Source: Oscillospiraceae bacterium (GTDB lineage: Bacteria > Bacillota > Clostridia > Oscillospirales > Oscillospiraceae). Taken from it: DNA of 64,000 nucleotides. This document shows positions 39,219 to 47,579 of this stretch, piece by piece (the stretch's first letter is position 1; each line of letters opens with the position of its first letter). A program made the position numbers and the translations under genes. A model generated the notes under the pieces. It ran no database searches and had not been told where the DNA came from. It saw only the letters and a program-made list of their open reading frames with translations. The stretch spans positions 62,001 to 126,000 of the forward strand of contig JAHHRY010000001.1 in NCBI GenBank assembly GCA_020025535.1, read 5' to 3'.

Positions 39219-40349
39219 ATGTTCTACAAAAATGCCCGAATCTTTACAACCAATTTTGAATTTGAAAACGGCGCTTTTCAGGTAGAAAACGGTATTTTCG
39301 CCGCTGTTCTTCCCGAAAACGTTCCGGACGACGCCATTGACCTGAAGGGTGCCACCGTCATCCCCGGTCTGATCGATGTCCATAACCACGGTAACTCCAA
39401 CGCCGATCTTTCCGACGGTGATTACGAAGGTCTGAAGGCCATGGCTGCTTACCTGGCTAAGAGCGGTGTCACCTCCTTTGCCCCTGCTTCCATGACTCTG
39501 CCCTACGACGTGCTGGCAAAGGCATTTGCCAATGCCAGAAAACTGGCAGACGAAAAGCCGGAAGGCTATTCCCGTCTGATGGGCGTTCAGATGGAAGGTC
39601 CCTATTTCTCTCTGAAGAAAAAGGGCGCCCAGAACGCCGATTATCTGAAAAATCCCGATTTTGAGGGCTTTGAGAAGCTTTACAACGACTGCGGTGGCAT
39701 TGTACGCATCGTGGACATCGCTCCTGAGCTGCCCGGTGCTGCCGAATTCATCGAGAAGGCCAGCAAGCTCTGCACCGTGTCGGTCGCACACACCGATTCC
39801 GACTACGAGCACGCCAAGGCTGCATTCGATGCCGGTGCCACTCATCTGACCCACCTGTACAATGCCATGCCGGGCATCAACCACCGGAACCCCGGTGTCA
39901 TTCCCGCTGCCGTAGAAAATCCCAATGTAAGAGCGGAAATCATCTGTGACGGCTATCACATCCACCCCGCCGCTGTACGTCTTGCATTCTCCATGTTTGG
40001 CGGCAGCAGAATGATTCTGGTTTCTGATGCCGGCCGCTGCTGCGGTCTGCCCGAAGGCAGCAAGTTCGAGCTGGGCGGTCAGGATGCCTGGCTGAAAGAC
40101 GGCGTTGGCCGTCTGGGTGACGGTACCATTGCCTGCTCCGCCACCAATCTGTATAAGTGCATGACAAACGCCATTGCCTTCGGCATTGACGAGCGGGATG
40201 CCGTCCGTGCCGCTACTTATAACCCCGCCTGCGCCATCGGCGCTCAGGACAAAGTGGGCTCTATCGCCGTGGGCAGGATTGCAGACTTTCTGGTCTGCAG
40301 CAGCGATTACACCCATGTCCGTGTCTTTATGGGCGGTAAAGAACTGTAA
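39219..40349 (+). CDS. nagA: N-acetylglucosamine-6-phosphate deacetylase
   Basis: 376 residues with IPGLIDVHNHGNSNADLSDG, GVQMEGPYFSLKKKGAQN, AHTDSDYEHAKAAFDAGATHLTHLYNAMPGINHRNPGV, ICDGYHIHPAAV and LVSDAGRCCG. These cover the metal-binding and catalytic residues of NagA. It removes acetate from GlcNAc-6-P in amino-sugar and wall recycling. Probably co-transcribed with the kinase upstream; nagB is not in the window. Confidence 0.92.
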   Translation: MFYKNARIFTTNFEFENGAFQVENGIFAAVLPENVPDDAIDLKGATVIPGLIDVHNHGNSNADLSDGDYEGLKAMAAYLAKSGVTSFAPASMTLPYDVLAKAFANARKLADEKPEGYSRLMGVQMEGPYFSLKKKGAQNADYLKNPDFEGFEKLYNDCGGIVRIVDIAPELPGAAEFIEKASKLCTVSVAHTDSDYEHAKAAFDAGATHLTHLYNAMPGINHRNPGVIPAAVENPNVRAEIICDGYHIHPAAVRLAFSMFGGSRMILVSDAGRCCGLPEGSKFELGGQDAWLKDGVGRLGDGTIACSATNLYKCMTNAIAFGIDERDAVRAATYNPACAIGAQDKVGSIAVGRIADFLVCSSDYTHVRVFMGGKEL

Positions 40350-40370
40350 TGTGCCCCATCAACTAACAAA

Positions 40371-40404
40371 AAAGAAGCCGTCCCTCATTGGGGACGGCTT
40401 CTTT
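40371..40404. terminator. Bidirectional terminator between nagA and mtnN
   Basis: AAAGAAGCCGTCCC / GGGACGGCTTCTTT stem flanked by A-run and T-run. Confidence 0.9.
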
Positions 40405-40416
40405 TTCTTATGGATT

Positions 40417-41127
40417 TTATTCTTCTTCCTCTGCCAGCTTATGGGCGAGGCTGCTGGTAACTGCAGCGCAGCGATGGGCTGCAATCGTCTCAAAGGTGGG
40501 ATAATCCATCTCCGCACTGGCATCCGCCTTATCGGAAATTGCCCGGAGAATGACAAAAGGAATTGCATTGCGGTACGCGGTGTGGGCAATGGCTGCACCT
40601 TCCATCTCGGTACACAGTGCCTGGGTCACAGCGATAATGTTTTCCTTCTTTTCCTTCTGGCAGACAAACTGGTCACCGCTGGCCACACGTCCGATTTTGG
40701 TATGTCCGGGATTGATCTTTTCTGCCGCCGCAAAGGCGTAGGCCATCAGGGTTTCATCCGCAGGATAGGTCAGCACATCCATTCCGGGCACCTGTCCGAC
40801 AGGATAGTTAAAGCCGCTGCAGTCAACATCATGGTACATGGCATCCCTGCTGACTACCAGATCTCCAATATCCTGCTCGGCACACAGGGAACCGGCAATG
40901 CCGGTATTTACCAGATAGGTCACCCCATAGCAGCTGCAGAGAATCTGTGCACACATAGCGGCATTGACCTTGCCCACACCGCACCGCACCACCACTACGG
41001 GGAGCTTCTCCAAAATGCCTTCGTAAAATTCCATTCCGGCATGACTGGAGATGGTTACTTTTTCCATTTGATTCTTCAGTGTTGCCACTTCCACATCCAT
41101 GGCACCGATAATTCCAAGTTTTTTCAT
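40417..41127 (-). CDS. mtnN: 5'-methylthioadenosine/S-adenosylhomocysteine nucleosidase
   Basis: 236 residues: MKKLGIIGAMDVEVATLK, VVVVRCGVGKVNAAMCAQIL, LVNTGIAGSL, DCSGFNYPVGQVPGM, ASGDQFV, EMEGAAIAHTAY and ILRAISDKAD, all standard Pfs/MtnN motifs with the catalytic Glu and Asp. It cleaves SAH to S-ribosylhomocysteine and adenine. It lies directly after luxS in a leftward operon, an economical SAH-to-AI-2 pathway. Confidence 0.94.
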   Translation of the reverse strand: MKKLGIIGAMDVEVATLKNQMEKVTISSHAGMEFYEGILEKLPVVVVRCGVGKVNAAMCAQILCSCYGVTYLVNTGIAGSLCAEQDIGDLVVSRDAMYHDVDCSGFNYPVGQVPGMDVLTYPADETLMAYAFAAAEKINPGHTKIGRVASGDQFVCQKEKKENIIAVTQALCTEMEGAAIAHTAYRNAIPFVILRAISDKADASAEMDYPTFETIAAHRCAAVTSSLAHKLAEEEE

Positions 41128-41136
41128 AGGTTCTCC

Positions 41137-41613
41137 TTATTCCGGATAAGTCAGCCGGGTTTCATCAATCGTATTCAGCAGTTCGCTGTATCTTCTGCCC
41201 CAGTATTTTGCCATGGGCAGATTCATGTCCAGATAGTTGCCGCAGTCTTTGGCGCTGGCACCGGGAATATCACCCTCAAACTCCGCAATGAACCGGAAGC
41301 AATCCTGCACCAAGGGCAGCACCTGCCGGGAAGTATAGTCCCCCGCCAGCAGCAGATAGAATCCCGTCCGGCAGCCCATGGGGCCGAAGTACAGCACCTT
41401 ATCCTTCCACTGGGGGTCATTGCGCAGGTAGGTCGCCGCCAGATGCTCCATTGCGTGAACCTCCGCGGTGTTCATCACCGGTTCTTCGTTGGGACTGGTC
41501 AGACGCAGATCAAATGTCGTTACCGTCTCGGCGCCTACCTTGTCCTTCCGTGAAACGTAAACGCCCGGCTGGAGCTTAATGTGGTCAATGGTAAAGCTGG
41601 TAATTTTTTCCAT
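41137..41613 (-). CDS. luxS: S-ribosylhomocysteine lyase (AI-2 synthesis)
   Basis: 158 residues. FTIDHIKLQPGVYVSRKD, the zinc motif NTAEVHAMEHLAATYLRN (HxxEH), FGPMGCRTGFYLLLAG with the active Cys, and GASAKDCGNYLDMNLPMAKYW with the third zinc ligand. It splits S-ribosylhomocysteine into homocysteine and DPD, the AI-2 precursor. 9 bases before mtnN; AGGAGA site. Confidence 0.94.
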   Translation of the reverse strand: MEKITSFTIDHIKLQPGVYVSRKDKVGAETVTTFDLRLTSPNEEPVMNTAEVHAMEHLAATYLRNDPQWKDKVLYFGPMGCRTGFYLLLAGDYTSRQVLPLVQDCFRFIAEFEGDIPGASAKDCGNYLDMNLPMAKYWGRRYSELLNTIDETRLTYPE

Positions 41614-41622
41614 AATTCTCTC

Positions 41623-42093
41623 CTAGTTATCGCAGTTTGCCGCATCGATGGCCAGCACCAGCAGCAAACCCGGAATTTCATATTCAGGATTGATATAGTT
41701 CAGCGTATAAGTGTCTCCCCAGGACAGCCACTCCTTGGAAATGGACATGACTCCCACATTCCCCTGCATGACCCGGTAATCCCAGCCGAAGAAATCGCCT
41801 TCGGCCCGCCATCCACGGAAATTCACGTCATAGGAAGGGTTAAACAGGGTAAACCGTTTCTTAACCGTTCCCTGTACCCGTCCGTCCATCACAATATCAA
41901 ATTCTGCTGTAAGGGTCAACAGGTGCTCATGGATGGAGCCTACTTCCCGTCCGCTGCGTTTTTCATATACATGAATCCGGTGTCCAAAGGTAAATCGCTC
42001 CGCCTCTACAAAATATCGTGCCTCTCCGGTTTCGTCATACACATCGTAGGTATCCGCCCATGCAAAGACACGCTGTTTGATGTAAAGCTGCAT
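41623..42093 (-). CDS. LURP-one-related (tubby-like) protein
   Basis: 156 residues of beta-rich sequence: MQLYIKQRVFAWADTYDVYDETGEARYFVEAERF, HRIHVYEKRSGREVGSIHEHLLTLTAEFDI, YDVNFRGWRAEGDFFGWDYRVMQGNVGVMSISKEWLSWGDTYTLNY. This matches the LURP-one/YxjI family, which folds like tubby C-terminal domains and has no known enzyme activity. First gene of the leftward luxS-mtnN group; link to that pathway unclear. Confidence 0.82.
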   Translation of the reverse strand: MQLYIKQRVFAWADTYDVYDETGEARYFVEAERFTFGHRIHVYEKRSGREVGSIHEHLLTLTAEFDIVMDGRVQGTVKKRFTLFNPSYDVNFRGWRAEGDFFGWDYRVMQGNVGVMSISKEWLSWGDTYTLNYINPEYEIPGLLLVLAIDAANCDN

Positions 42094-42179
42094 TCTATCA
42101 CTTCCCTATCTTATATCATACCGCAATTCTCTCTTCTTTGCAAGACAAAGCGGCTGCCGCCGCCGAAACAAAATCCGTC

Positions 42180-42208
42180 TTGCAATTTATGCATTTTTTC
42201 GGTATAAT
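42180..42208 (+). promoter_or_regulatory. Promoter of the deacetylase-like gene
   Basis: TTGCAA (42180-42185), 17-base spacer, TATAAT (42203-42208). Confidence 0.75.
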
Positions 42209-42277
42209 GCAATTATAGTATCGAATTTTATTGGACTGTCAGGCGATCATAATTGCGCCAGAAAGGTAGGGATGATT

Positions 42278-43693
42278 ATGGAACAAAACCGCAGCAACCC
42301 CCGCAAGCCAAATTCCCAGCGTAAACAGCGCTCCAAAACGCAGGTGTTTAAAGAAGTATATTTGCCTGCCATCATTCTGACTGTGACCGCTGTACTGATT
42401 CTCGTATTTATTATCGGCGGAATCATCCGCCACTCCCACAAAAATGATGTAGATCCGGGCGCTGCCTCCAACAAGCCCTCTTCCAACGCCATGGATGCCA
42501 ACGCCGCAGCACAGCTGGCAGGCGAAGCCGACAGACTGCTGAAATCCGCAGAGGCTCTGGCCGAAGACTATGATTACGAAAAGGCTCTGGAGGTTCTGGA
42601 TACCTTTTCCGGTAATCACTCCGATTTCCCCGATCTGGAGAAGGCCTACAGAGACTATACCGACGCACTCAACGCCCTCGTCAGCTGGCCTGCAGGACAG
42701 GTTCCCAACCTCAGCTGTCATGTGCTGATTGCCGACCCCAGCCGGGCCTTTAACGACAAATCACTGGGTGACTCCTACAAGAAGAATTTCATCACCGTCA
42801 ACGAGTTTTCTGCCATTCTGCAGCAGCTTTACGACAACGGCTATGTTCTGGTCAGTATGGACGATCTCTATGACGTAACCTACGACGAGGACTCCGGACG
42901 GGACATCTATGTGGAAAAAGTGCTGAAGCTGCCCGCAGGCATGAAGCCCATCATGCTCACGGAAACCAATGCCAACTACTACACCTACATGGTGGACAGC
43001 AACGGCGACGGCAAGGAAGATGCCGGCGGCGACGGCTTTGCCGCCAAGCTTGCCTACGGAGAAAACGGTTTCTACAGTGAAATCGTCCGGGCCGACGGCA
43101 GCGTATCCACCGGCGCTTATGACATGGTCCCCATTCTGGAAAACTTCATTGCAGAGCACCCCGAGTTCTCCTACAGAAATGCCCGTGCCATTATTGCTTT
43201 CACCGGCTATGACGGCATTCTGGGTTACCGCATCAACTCCGGAATGCTGAGCGCCGAAGCCCTGAAGCTGGAGCGTGCCAAGGCCAAGGAAGTAACAGAC
43301 GCTCTGCGTGCCACCGGCTACGAGCTCGCCTGCTACACCTACCAGAATCAGGACTACAGCAAGGTAGACGCCGCTCAGATCCAGTCCGATCTGAAAAGAT
43401 GGAAAGACGAAGTCTCATCCATTGTGGGTGATGTCGACACGCTGGTCTACGCCTGGGAAGGCGACATCGGAGGCGATGATATTTACTCCGGCAGCAAGTT
43501 TAATGTTCTCTACAGTGCCGGCTTCCGCTTCTATATCGGTGCCTCCTCCGCTCCCTGGAATCAGGTAAATGATCTGTATGTCCGTCACAACCGTCTGATG
43601 CTCACAGGCGAAAATCTGCTGAACCATGCGGATTGGTTTAAGGATTTGTTTGATGCAGCCGCCGTGCTGGATTCCAGCCGGCCACACAAGTAA
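42278..43693 (+). CDS. Membrane-anchored polysaccharide-deacetylase-like protein, degenerate active site
   Basis: 471 residues. A basic N terminus is followed by one membrane helix (about 29-50), a helical stalk (about 75-135), and a NodB/CE4-like domain. Clostridial relatives carry a DD pair before VNYY in the first motif; here it reads KPIMLTETNANYY (about residues 224-236), so the metal-binding Asp pair is replaced. IIAFTGYDGILGYR and YELACYTYQNQDY correspond to later barrel strands. It may bind rather than deacetylate glycans. The second ATG (42278) is preferred because of spacing from AAGGTAGGG. Confidence 0.65.
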   Translation: MEQNRSNPRKPNSQRKQRSKTQVFKEVYLPAIILTVTAVLILVFIIGGIIRHSHKNDVDPGAASNKPSSNAMDANAAAQLAGEADRLLKSAEALAEDYDYEKALEVLDTFSGNHSDFPDLEKAYRDYTDALNALVSWPAGQVPNLSCHVLIADPSRAFNDKSLGDSYKKNFITVNEFSAILQQLYDNGYVLVSMDDLYDVTYDEDSGRDIYVEKVLKLPAGMKPIMLTETNANYYTYMVDSNGDGKEDAGGDGFAAKLAYGENGFYSEIVRADGSVSTGAYDMVPILENFIAEHPEFSYRNARAIIAFTGYDGILGYRINSGMLSAEALKLERAKAKEVTDALRATGYELACYTYQNQDYSKVDAAQIQSDLKRWKDEVSSIVGDVDTLVYAWEGDIGGDDIYSGSKFNVLYSAGFRFYIGASSAPWNQVNDLYVRHNRLMLTGENLLNHADWFKDLFDAAAVLDSSRPHK

Positions 43694-43696
43694 ATA

Positions 43697-43724
43697 AAAT
43701 GTGCGCCTTTTTCGGCGCACATTT
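43697..43724 (+). terminator. Intrinsic terminator before the DUF1653 gene
   Basis: AAATGTGCGCC / GGCGCACATTT stem followed by TTT and, within a few bases, the AAGGAG site of the next gene, so read-through transcripts would be partly attenuated. Confidence 0.75.
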
Positions 43725-43738
43725 TTTAAGGAGTATTC

Positions 43739-43996
43739 ATGAATCTGAAACTTGGAAAGTACCGCCACTTCAAAGGCAAAGAATACGAGCTTCTCGGGCT
43801 TGCCACCCATTCGGAAACATTGGAGCCTATGGTTATCTATCGGGCACTGTACGGCGAACACGACCTTTGGGTGCGACCTGCCTCTATGTGGAACGAAACC
43901 GTAGAGCGTCCCGATTATACGGGGCCCCGTTTCGTCTACATCGGAGATGAAGAACCATGTAAGTTTTCACAGGCAATTCAAAAGATAGAGCCATAG
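43739..43996 (+). CDS. DUF1653 protein
   Basis: 85 residues: LKLGKYRHFKGKEYELLGLATHSETLEPMVIYRALYGEHDLWVRPASMWNETV is the textbook DUF1653 sequence, a small beta-barrel-like domain of unknown function. AAGGAG 5 bases before ATG. It directly follows a hairpin terminator and precedes a decayed ABC permease gene. Confidence 0.9.
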   Translation: MNLKLGKYRHFKGKEYELLGLATHSETLEPMVIYRALYGEHDLWVRPASMWNETVERPDYTGPRFVYIGDEEPCKFSQAIQKIEP

Positions 43997-44004
43997 AAGC
44001 ACTG

Positions 44005-44718
44005 ACCAAGGAGGCCTGGGAGATCATATTCACAAGCACCCCAACCAGCTTTTCGGCACACCGGACTCCGAAACCTCCATCTGGTCAACGCTTCCGATGT
44101 GGTAAAGGCACAGAAAGCCAATCCTGATACCGATATTTTCACCGGTCTGCCCTTTGCCGATCCGGACGCAAAGCCTCCCGTTTACACCATGGAGCAGATT
44201 CAGTCCATGCTCCCCTCCCTTCCCAAGGAAAAGCGGCTTCAGTTCACCACTACCATCTCGCAAATGCAGCAGGCCGGTATGCCGGAATGGTCTCCGTCAC
44301 CACCATTATCAATTCCATCAGCTATATTCTCATTGCCTTTGTGGGCATTTCGCTGCTGGTTTCTTCCATCATGATCGGCATTATCACCAACATCTCCGTG
44401 CTGGAGCGCACCAAGGAAATCGGCATTCTGCGTGCCATCGGCGCCTCCAAAGGGGATGTAAGCCGGGTATTCAACGCCGAAACCATCATTGAAGGTCTGG
44501 CCGCCGGTCTGATTGGCATAGGCATTACGCAGCTGCTTCTCTTCCCCATCAATATTTTCATGGAAAACATTTCCAATATCCATATTAAAGCCCATCTCAA
44601 TCCTTGGGCCGCACTGATTCTGGTGGCATTTTCCGTTTTTCTGACCTTCCTTGCAGGTCTGATTCTCACACACAACGCAGCTTCCAAAGATTCCGTCATT
44701 GCGCTGCGTTCGGAATAA
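44005..44718 (+). pseudogene. Remnant of an ABC-transporter permease (MacB/FtsX type)
   Basis: A periplasmic-domain scrap is readable around 44080-44285 (NASDVVKAQKANPDTDIFTGLPF ... MEQIQSMLPSLPKEKRLQF), then a frame change leads to 144 residues (44287-44718) with the C-terminal permease: VTTIINSISYILIAFVGISLLVSSIMIGIITNISVLERTKEIGILRAIGASKGDVSRVF, two more membrane helices and a DSVIALRSE end. The first membrane helix and most of the extracytoplasmic domain, as well as any ATPase gene, are missing. Product non-functional as a transporter. Confidence 0.75.
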
Positions 44719-44727
44719 TCAAATAGC

Positions 44728-44757
44728 AAAACGGTCCTCCGAGGGGAGGACCGTTTT
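44728..44757. terminator. Bidirectional terminator before uvrB
   Basis: AAAACGGTCCTCC / GGAGGACCGTTTT stem, short loop, flanked by A- and T-runs. Confidence 0.9.
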
Positions 44758-44768
44758 CTTTACATTCT

Positions 44769-46736
44769 TTACATTCCGTTGCCCCGCAGCTCAATGATCT
44801 GGTCACGCAGCACTGCGGCATACTCGTATTCCATCATACGGGCTGCCTCCTTCATCTGCTTTTCCAGACGGGCAATTTCCTTTTCCTTCTCTGCCTTGGT
44901 CATCTTCACGCCGGTACGGCTCTTCCGCTCCGCAGTAGGGGAAGAAATCTCTATCAGATCCCGGACGGATTTGATAATTGTCTTGGGGACAATTCCATGT
45001 GCCTTATTGTAGGCGTCCTGAATCTCCCGGCGTCTTGCCGTTTCATCCAGAGCCGCACGCATGGAGGGGGTAATGGTGTCGGCATACATCACAACCTTGC
45101 CTTCCGCATTTCGGGCAGCGCGGCCGATGGTCTGGATCAGACTGGTCTCCGAGCGGAGGAAGCCTTCCTTATCCGCATCCAAAATGGCTACCAGACTGAC
45201 TTCCGGCAGGTCCAGGCCCTCACGCAGAAGATTGATGCCGATCAGCACATCAAATTTTGCCATGCGGAGATCCCGGATGATCTCCATTCGTTCCATGGCA
45301 CCGATGTCTGAATGCATATACCGCACTTTGATACCGGCATTTTGCAGGTACACCGTCAGATCCTCTGCCATTTTTTTCGTAAGGGTCGTAACCAGCACAC
45401 GCTCATTCCGAGCGCTGCGGCTGTTGATTTCTTCAATCAGGTTATCGATCTGACCTTCGATGGGCCGCACCTCCACTACAGGATCCAGCAGGCCCGTGGG
45501 ACGGATCACCTGCTCCACCGTCTGTCCGGAGCGGGTGCGTTCATACTCCGCAGGGGTAGCGGAAACATAGATTACCTGATTCAGCTTGCTGTCAAACTCC
45601 GCAAAGTTCAGAGGCCGGTTATCATACGCCGAGGGCAGGCGGAAGCCGTAATTGACCAGTGCATCTTTCCGGCTTCGGTCTCCGGCATACATGGCTCTGC
45701 ACTGGGGCAGGGTCACATGGCTTTCGTCGATGAACAGCAAAAAGTCATCGGGGAAATAGTCCAGCAGCGTCGTGGGCGGCGTTCCCGGCTCTCTTCCCTG
45801 AATGACACGGGAATAGTTTTCGATGCCGTTGCAAAATCCGATTTCTGCCAGCATCTCCAGATCGTAATTGGTACGCTGAGCAATTCTCTGAGCTTCCAGC
45901 AGTTTATTCTGAGAACGGAACCATTCCACCTGTTCATCACATTCCCGACGGATATCCGTCATAGCACGGCGCAGCTTTTCCTTGGAGGCCACATAGTGGC
46001 TGGCGGGATAGATGGCCACATGATCCACATAGCGCTCCGCCACACCGGAAACAGCGTTGATTTCCGAAATCCGGTCAATTTCGTCTCCGAAAAATTCCAC
46101 CCGGATGGCTTTTCCTGACCAATAGGCAGGGTAAACTTCCAGCGTGTCACCTCTGACCCGGAACTTGTTACGGGAAAACTCCAAATCGTTCCGCTCGTAA
46201 CGGATTTCGGCCAGCTTCATCAGAATGTCATCCAAAGGCCGTTCCTGTCCTACACGCAGGGAAATCACCATGCTTTTATAATCGATAGGGTCACCCAGAC
46301 CATACAGGCAGCTGACGGAGGACACCACGATCACGTCCCGTCTTTCAAACAGTGCCGCCGTAGCACTGTGGCGCAGGCGGTCGATTTCCTCATTCACGGA
46401 AGCGTCCTTTTCGATATAGGTGTCCGTATGGGCGATATAGGCCTCCGGCTGGTAGTAATCATAATAGGAAATAAAATATTCCACTGCATTATTGGGAAAA
46501 AACTCCCGGAATTCCGAGCAAAGCTGTGCTGCCAGCGTTTTATTATGCGCCAGAACCAAAGTGGGGCGATTCAGCTTTTCGATCACCGATGCCATGGTAA
46601 AGGTTTTGCCGGAACCGGTAACGCCCAGCAGGGTCTGCTCCCGCAGCCCCCAGTTGACACCATTTACCAGTGCTTCAATGGCAGCAGGCTGGTCGCCGGA
46701 GGGTTTATATGGGGAAACCAGTTGAAATCGATCCAT
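44769..46736 (-). CDS. uvrB: Excinuclease ABC subunit B
   Basis: 655 residues. FQLVSPYKPSGDQPAAIEALVNGV, Walker A LLGVTGSGKTFTMASV, the beta-hairpin region YYDYYQPEAYIAHTDTYIEKD, LLFIDESHVTLPQ, YVSATPAEYE, MEDLTVYL / IGINLLREGLDLPEVSLVAILDADKEGFLRS, and the C-terminal UVR motif (EKEIARLEKQMKEAARMMEYEYAAVLRDQI). Damage-verifying helicase of nucleotide excision repair. It ends at the bidirectional terminator and starts 9 bases after radC. Confidence 0.96.
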   Translation of the reverse strand: MDRFQLVSPYKPSGDQPAAIEALVNGVNWGLREQTLLGVTGSGKTFTMASVIEKLNRPTLVLAHNKTLAAQLCSEFREFFPNNAVEYFISYYDYYQPEAYIAHTDTYIEKDASVNEEIDRLRHSATAALFERRDVIVVSSVSCLYGLGDPIDYKSMVISLRVGQERPLDDILMKLAEIRYERNDLEFSRNKFRVRGDTLEVYPAYWSGKAIRVEFFGDEIDRISEINAVSGVAERYVDHVAIYPASHYVASKEKLRRAMTDIRRECDEQVEWFRSQNKLLEAQRIAQRTNYDLEMLAEIGFCNGIENYSRVIQGREPGTPPTTLLDYFPDDFLLFIDESHVTLPQCRAMYAGDRSRKDALVNYGFRLPSAYDNRPLNFAEFDSKLNQVIYVSATPAEYERTRSGQTVEQVIRPTGLLDPVVEVRPIEGQIDNLIEEINSRSARNERVLVTTLTKKMAEDLTVYLQNAGIKVRYMHSDIGAMERMEIIRDLRMAKFDVLIGINLLREGLDLPEVSLVAILDADKEGFLRSETSLIQTIGRAARNAEGKVVMYADTITPSMRAALDETARRREIQDAYNKAHGIVPKTIIKSVRDLIEISSPTAERKSRTGVKMTKAEKEKEIARLEKQMKEAARMMEYEYAAVLRDQIIELRGNGM

Positions 46737-46744
46737 AGATACTC

Positions 46745-47443
46745 CTAAATCTGCAGGCAGCAGTCCTCAGGTTTATAAAAGCCGGACTGCGCCAGTGACA
46801 CAAAATCATCATCCGCTACAATAATATGGTCTGCAAGGGTAATTTCCACCGCATCCAAGGCAAGGCTGATCCGCCGGGTGGTCTGGATGTCCGCCCCGGA
46901 GGGCAGAGCCAGGCCGCTGGGGTGATTATGGGCAAGCACCACGGTGGTAGCATTCATGCTGAGCGCTGTTTCCACAATGCGCCGAATGGGGATTCCCGCT
47001 GAATTGATGCTGCCCTCTCCGACTTTCTTGCAGCAAAGCACCTTGCACTTGGCATCCAAACAGAGAAGATATACGACTTCGTTACATTGTCCAAAAAAGC
47101 GGGGCATCAGATATTGACCGCATTGTTCCGTTGTGGTCAGTATTTTGCTGTGTTCCGTACGGTTCACCTGATAGTAGCGTCCCATCTGGGTCGTAAGGTG
47201 CAGCAGCGTCGCCACATGATCTCCAACCCCTTCCACCTTTTTCAGGTCCTCCACCGATGCTTCCAGCACTTGGGAAAGAGACCCGAAATGTTCCAAAAGC
47301 CGATGTGCCAGTGGGTTGGTATCTTTTCTGGGGATGCAGTAAAAAAGCAAAAGCTCAAGAGCCTGCACGTCTGTAAACGTGTCCAGCCCCTCTTCCAGAA
47401 AGCGCTTTTTCAATCTTTCCCGGTGGCCCTGATGCATTTCCAT
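46745..47443 (-). CDS. radC: RadC-family JAB-domain protein
   Basis: 232 residues from the ATG at 47443 (AGAGGTGAAAAA upstream). An N-terminal helix-hairpin-helix-like part (MHQGHRERLKKRFLEEGLDTFTDVQALELLLFY, LKKVEGVGDHVATLL) is followed by a JAMM/MPN domain with GSINSAGIPIRRIVETAL and the metal motif VVLAHNHPSGLALPSGADIQTTR. The RadC name is historical; its repair role is disputed. Leftward operon with uvrB. Confidence 0.9.
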   Translation of the reverse strand: MEMHQGHRERLKKRFLEEGLDTFTDVQALELLLFYCIPRKDTNPLAHRLLEHFGSLSQVLEASVEDLKKVEGVGDHVATLLHLTTQMGRYYQVNRTEHSKILTTTEQCGQYLMPRFFGQCNEVVYLLCLDAKCKVLCCKKVGEGSINSAGIPIRRIVETALSMNATTVVLAHNHPSGLALPSGADIQTTRRISLALDAVEITLADHIIVADDDFVSLAQSGFYKPEDCCLQI

Positions 47444-47470
47444 TTTTTCACCTCTGTCAATTGATTTTCC

Positions 47471-47498
47471 TTGCCTTTTACGTAAATTTTGGTAAAAT
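47471..47498 (+). promoter_or_regulatory. Promoter of the kinase-like gene
   Basis: TTGCCT (47471-47476), 16-base spacer, TAAAAT (47493-47498). Confidence 0.5.
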
Positions 47499-47579
47499 GA
47501 GAGACATGGAAACATTGTCGAAACTACGAACGATATTTTTCTCTACTTTTGCACATCCTATGCCATAAGGAGGTTTGTC

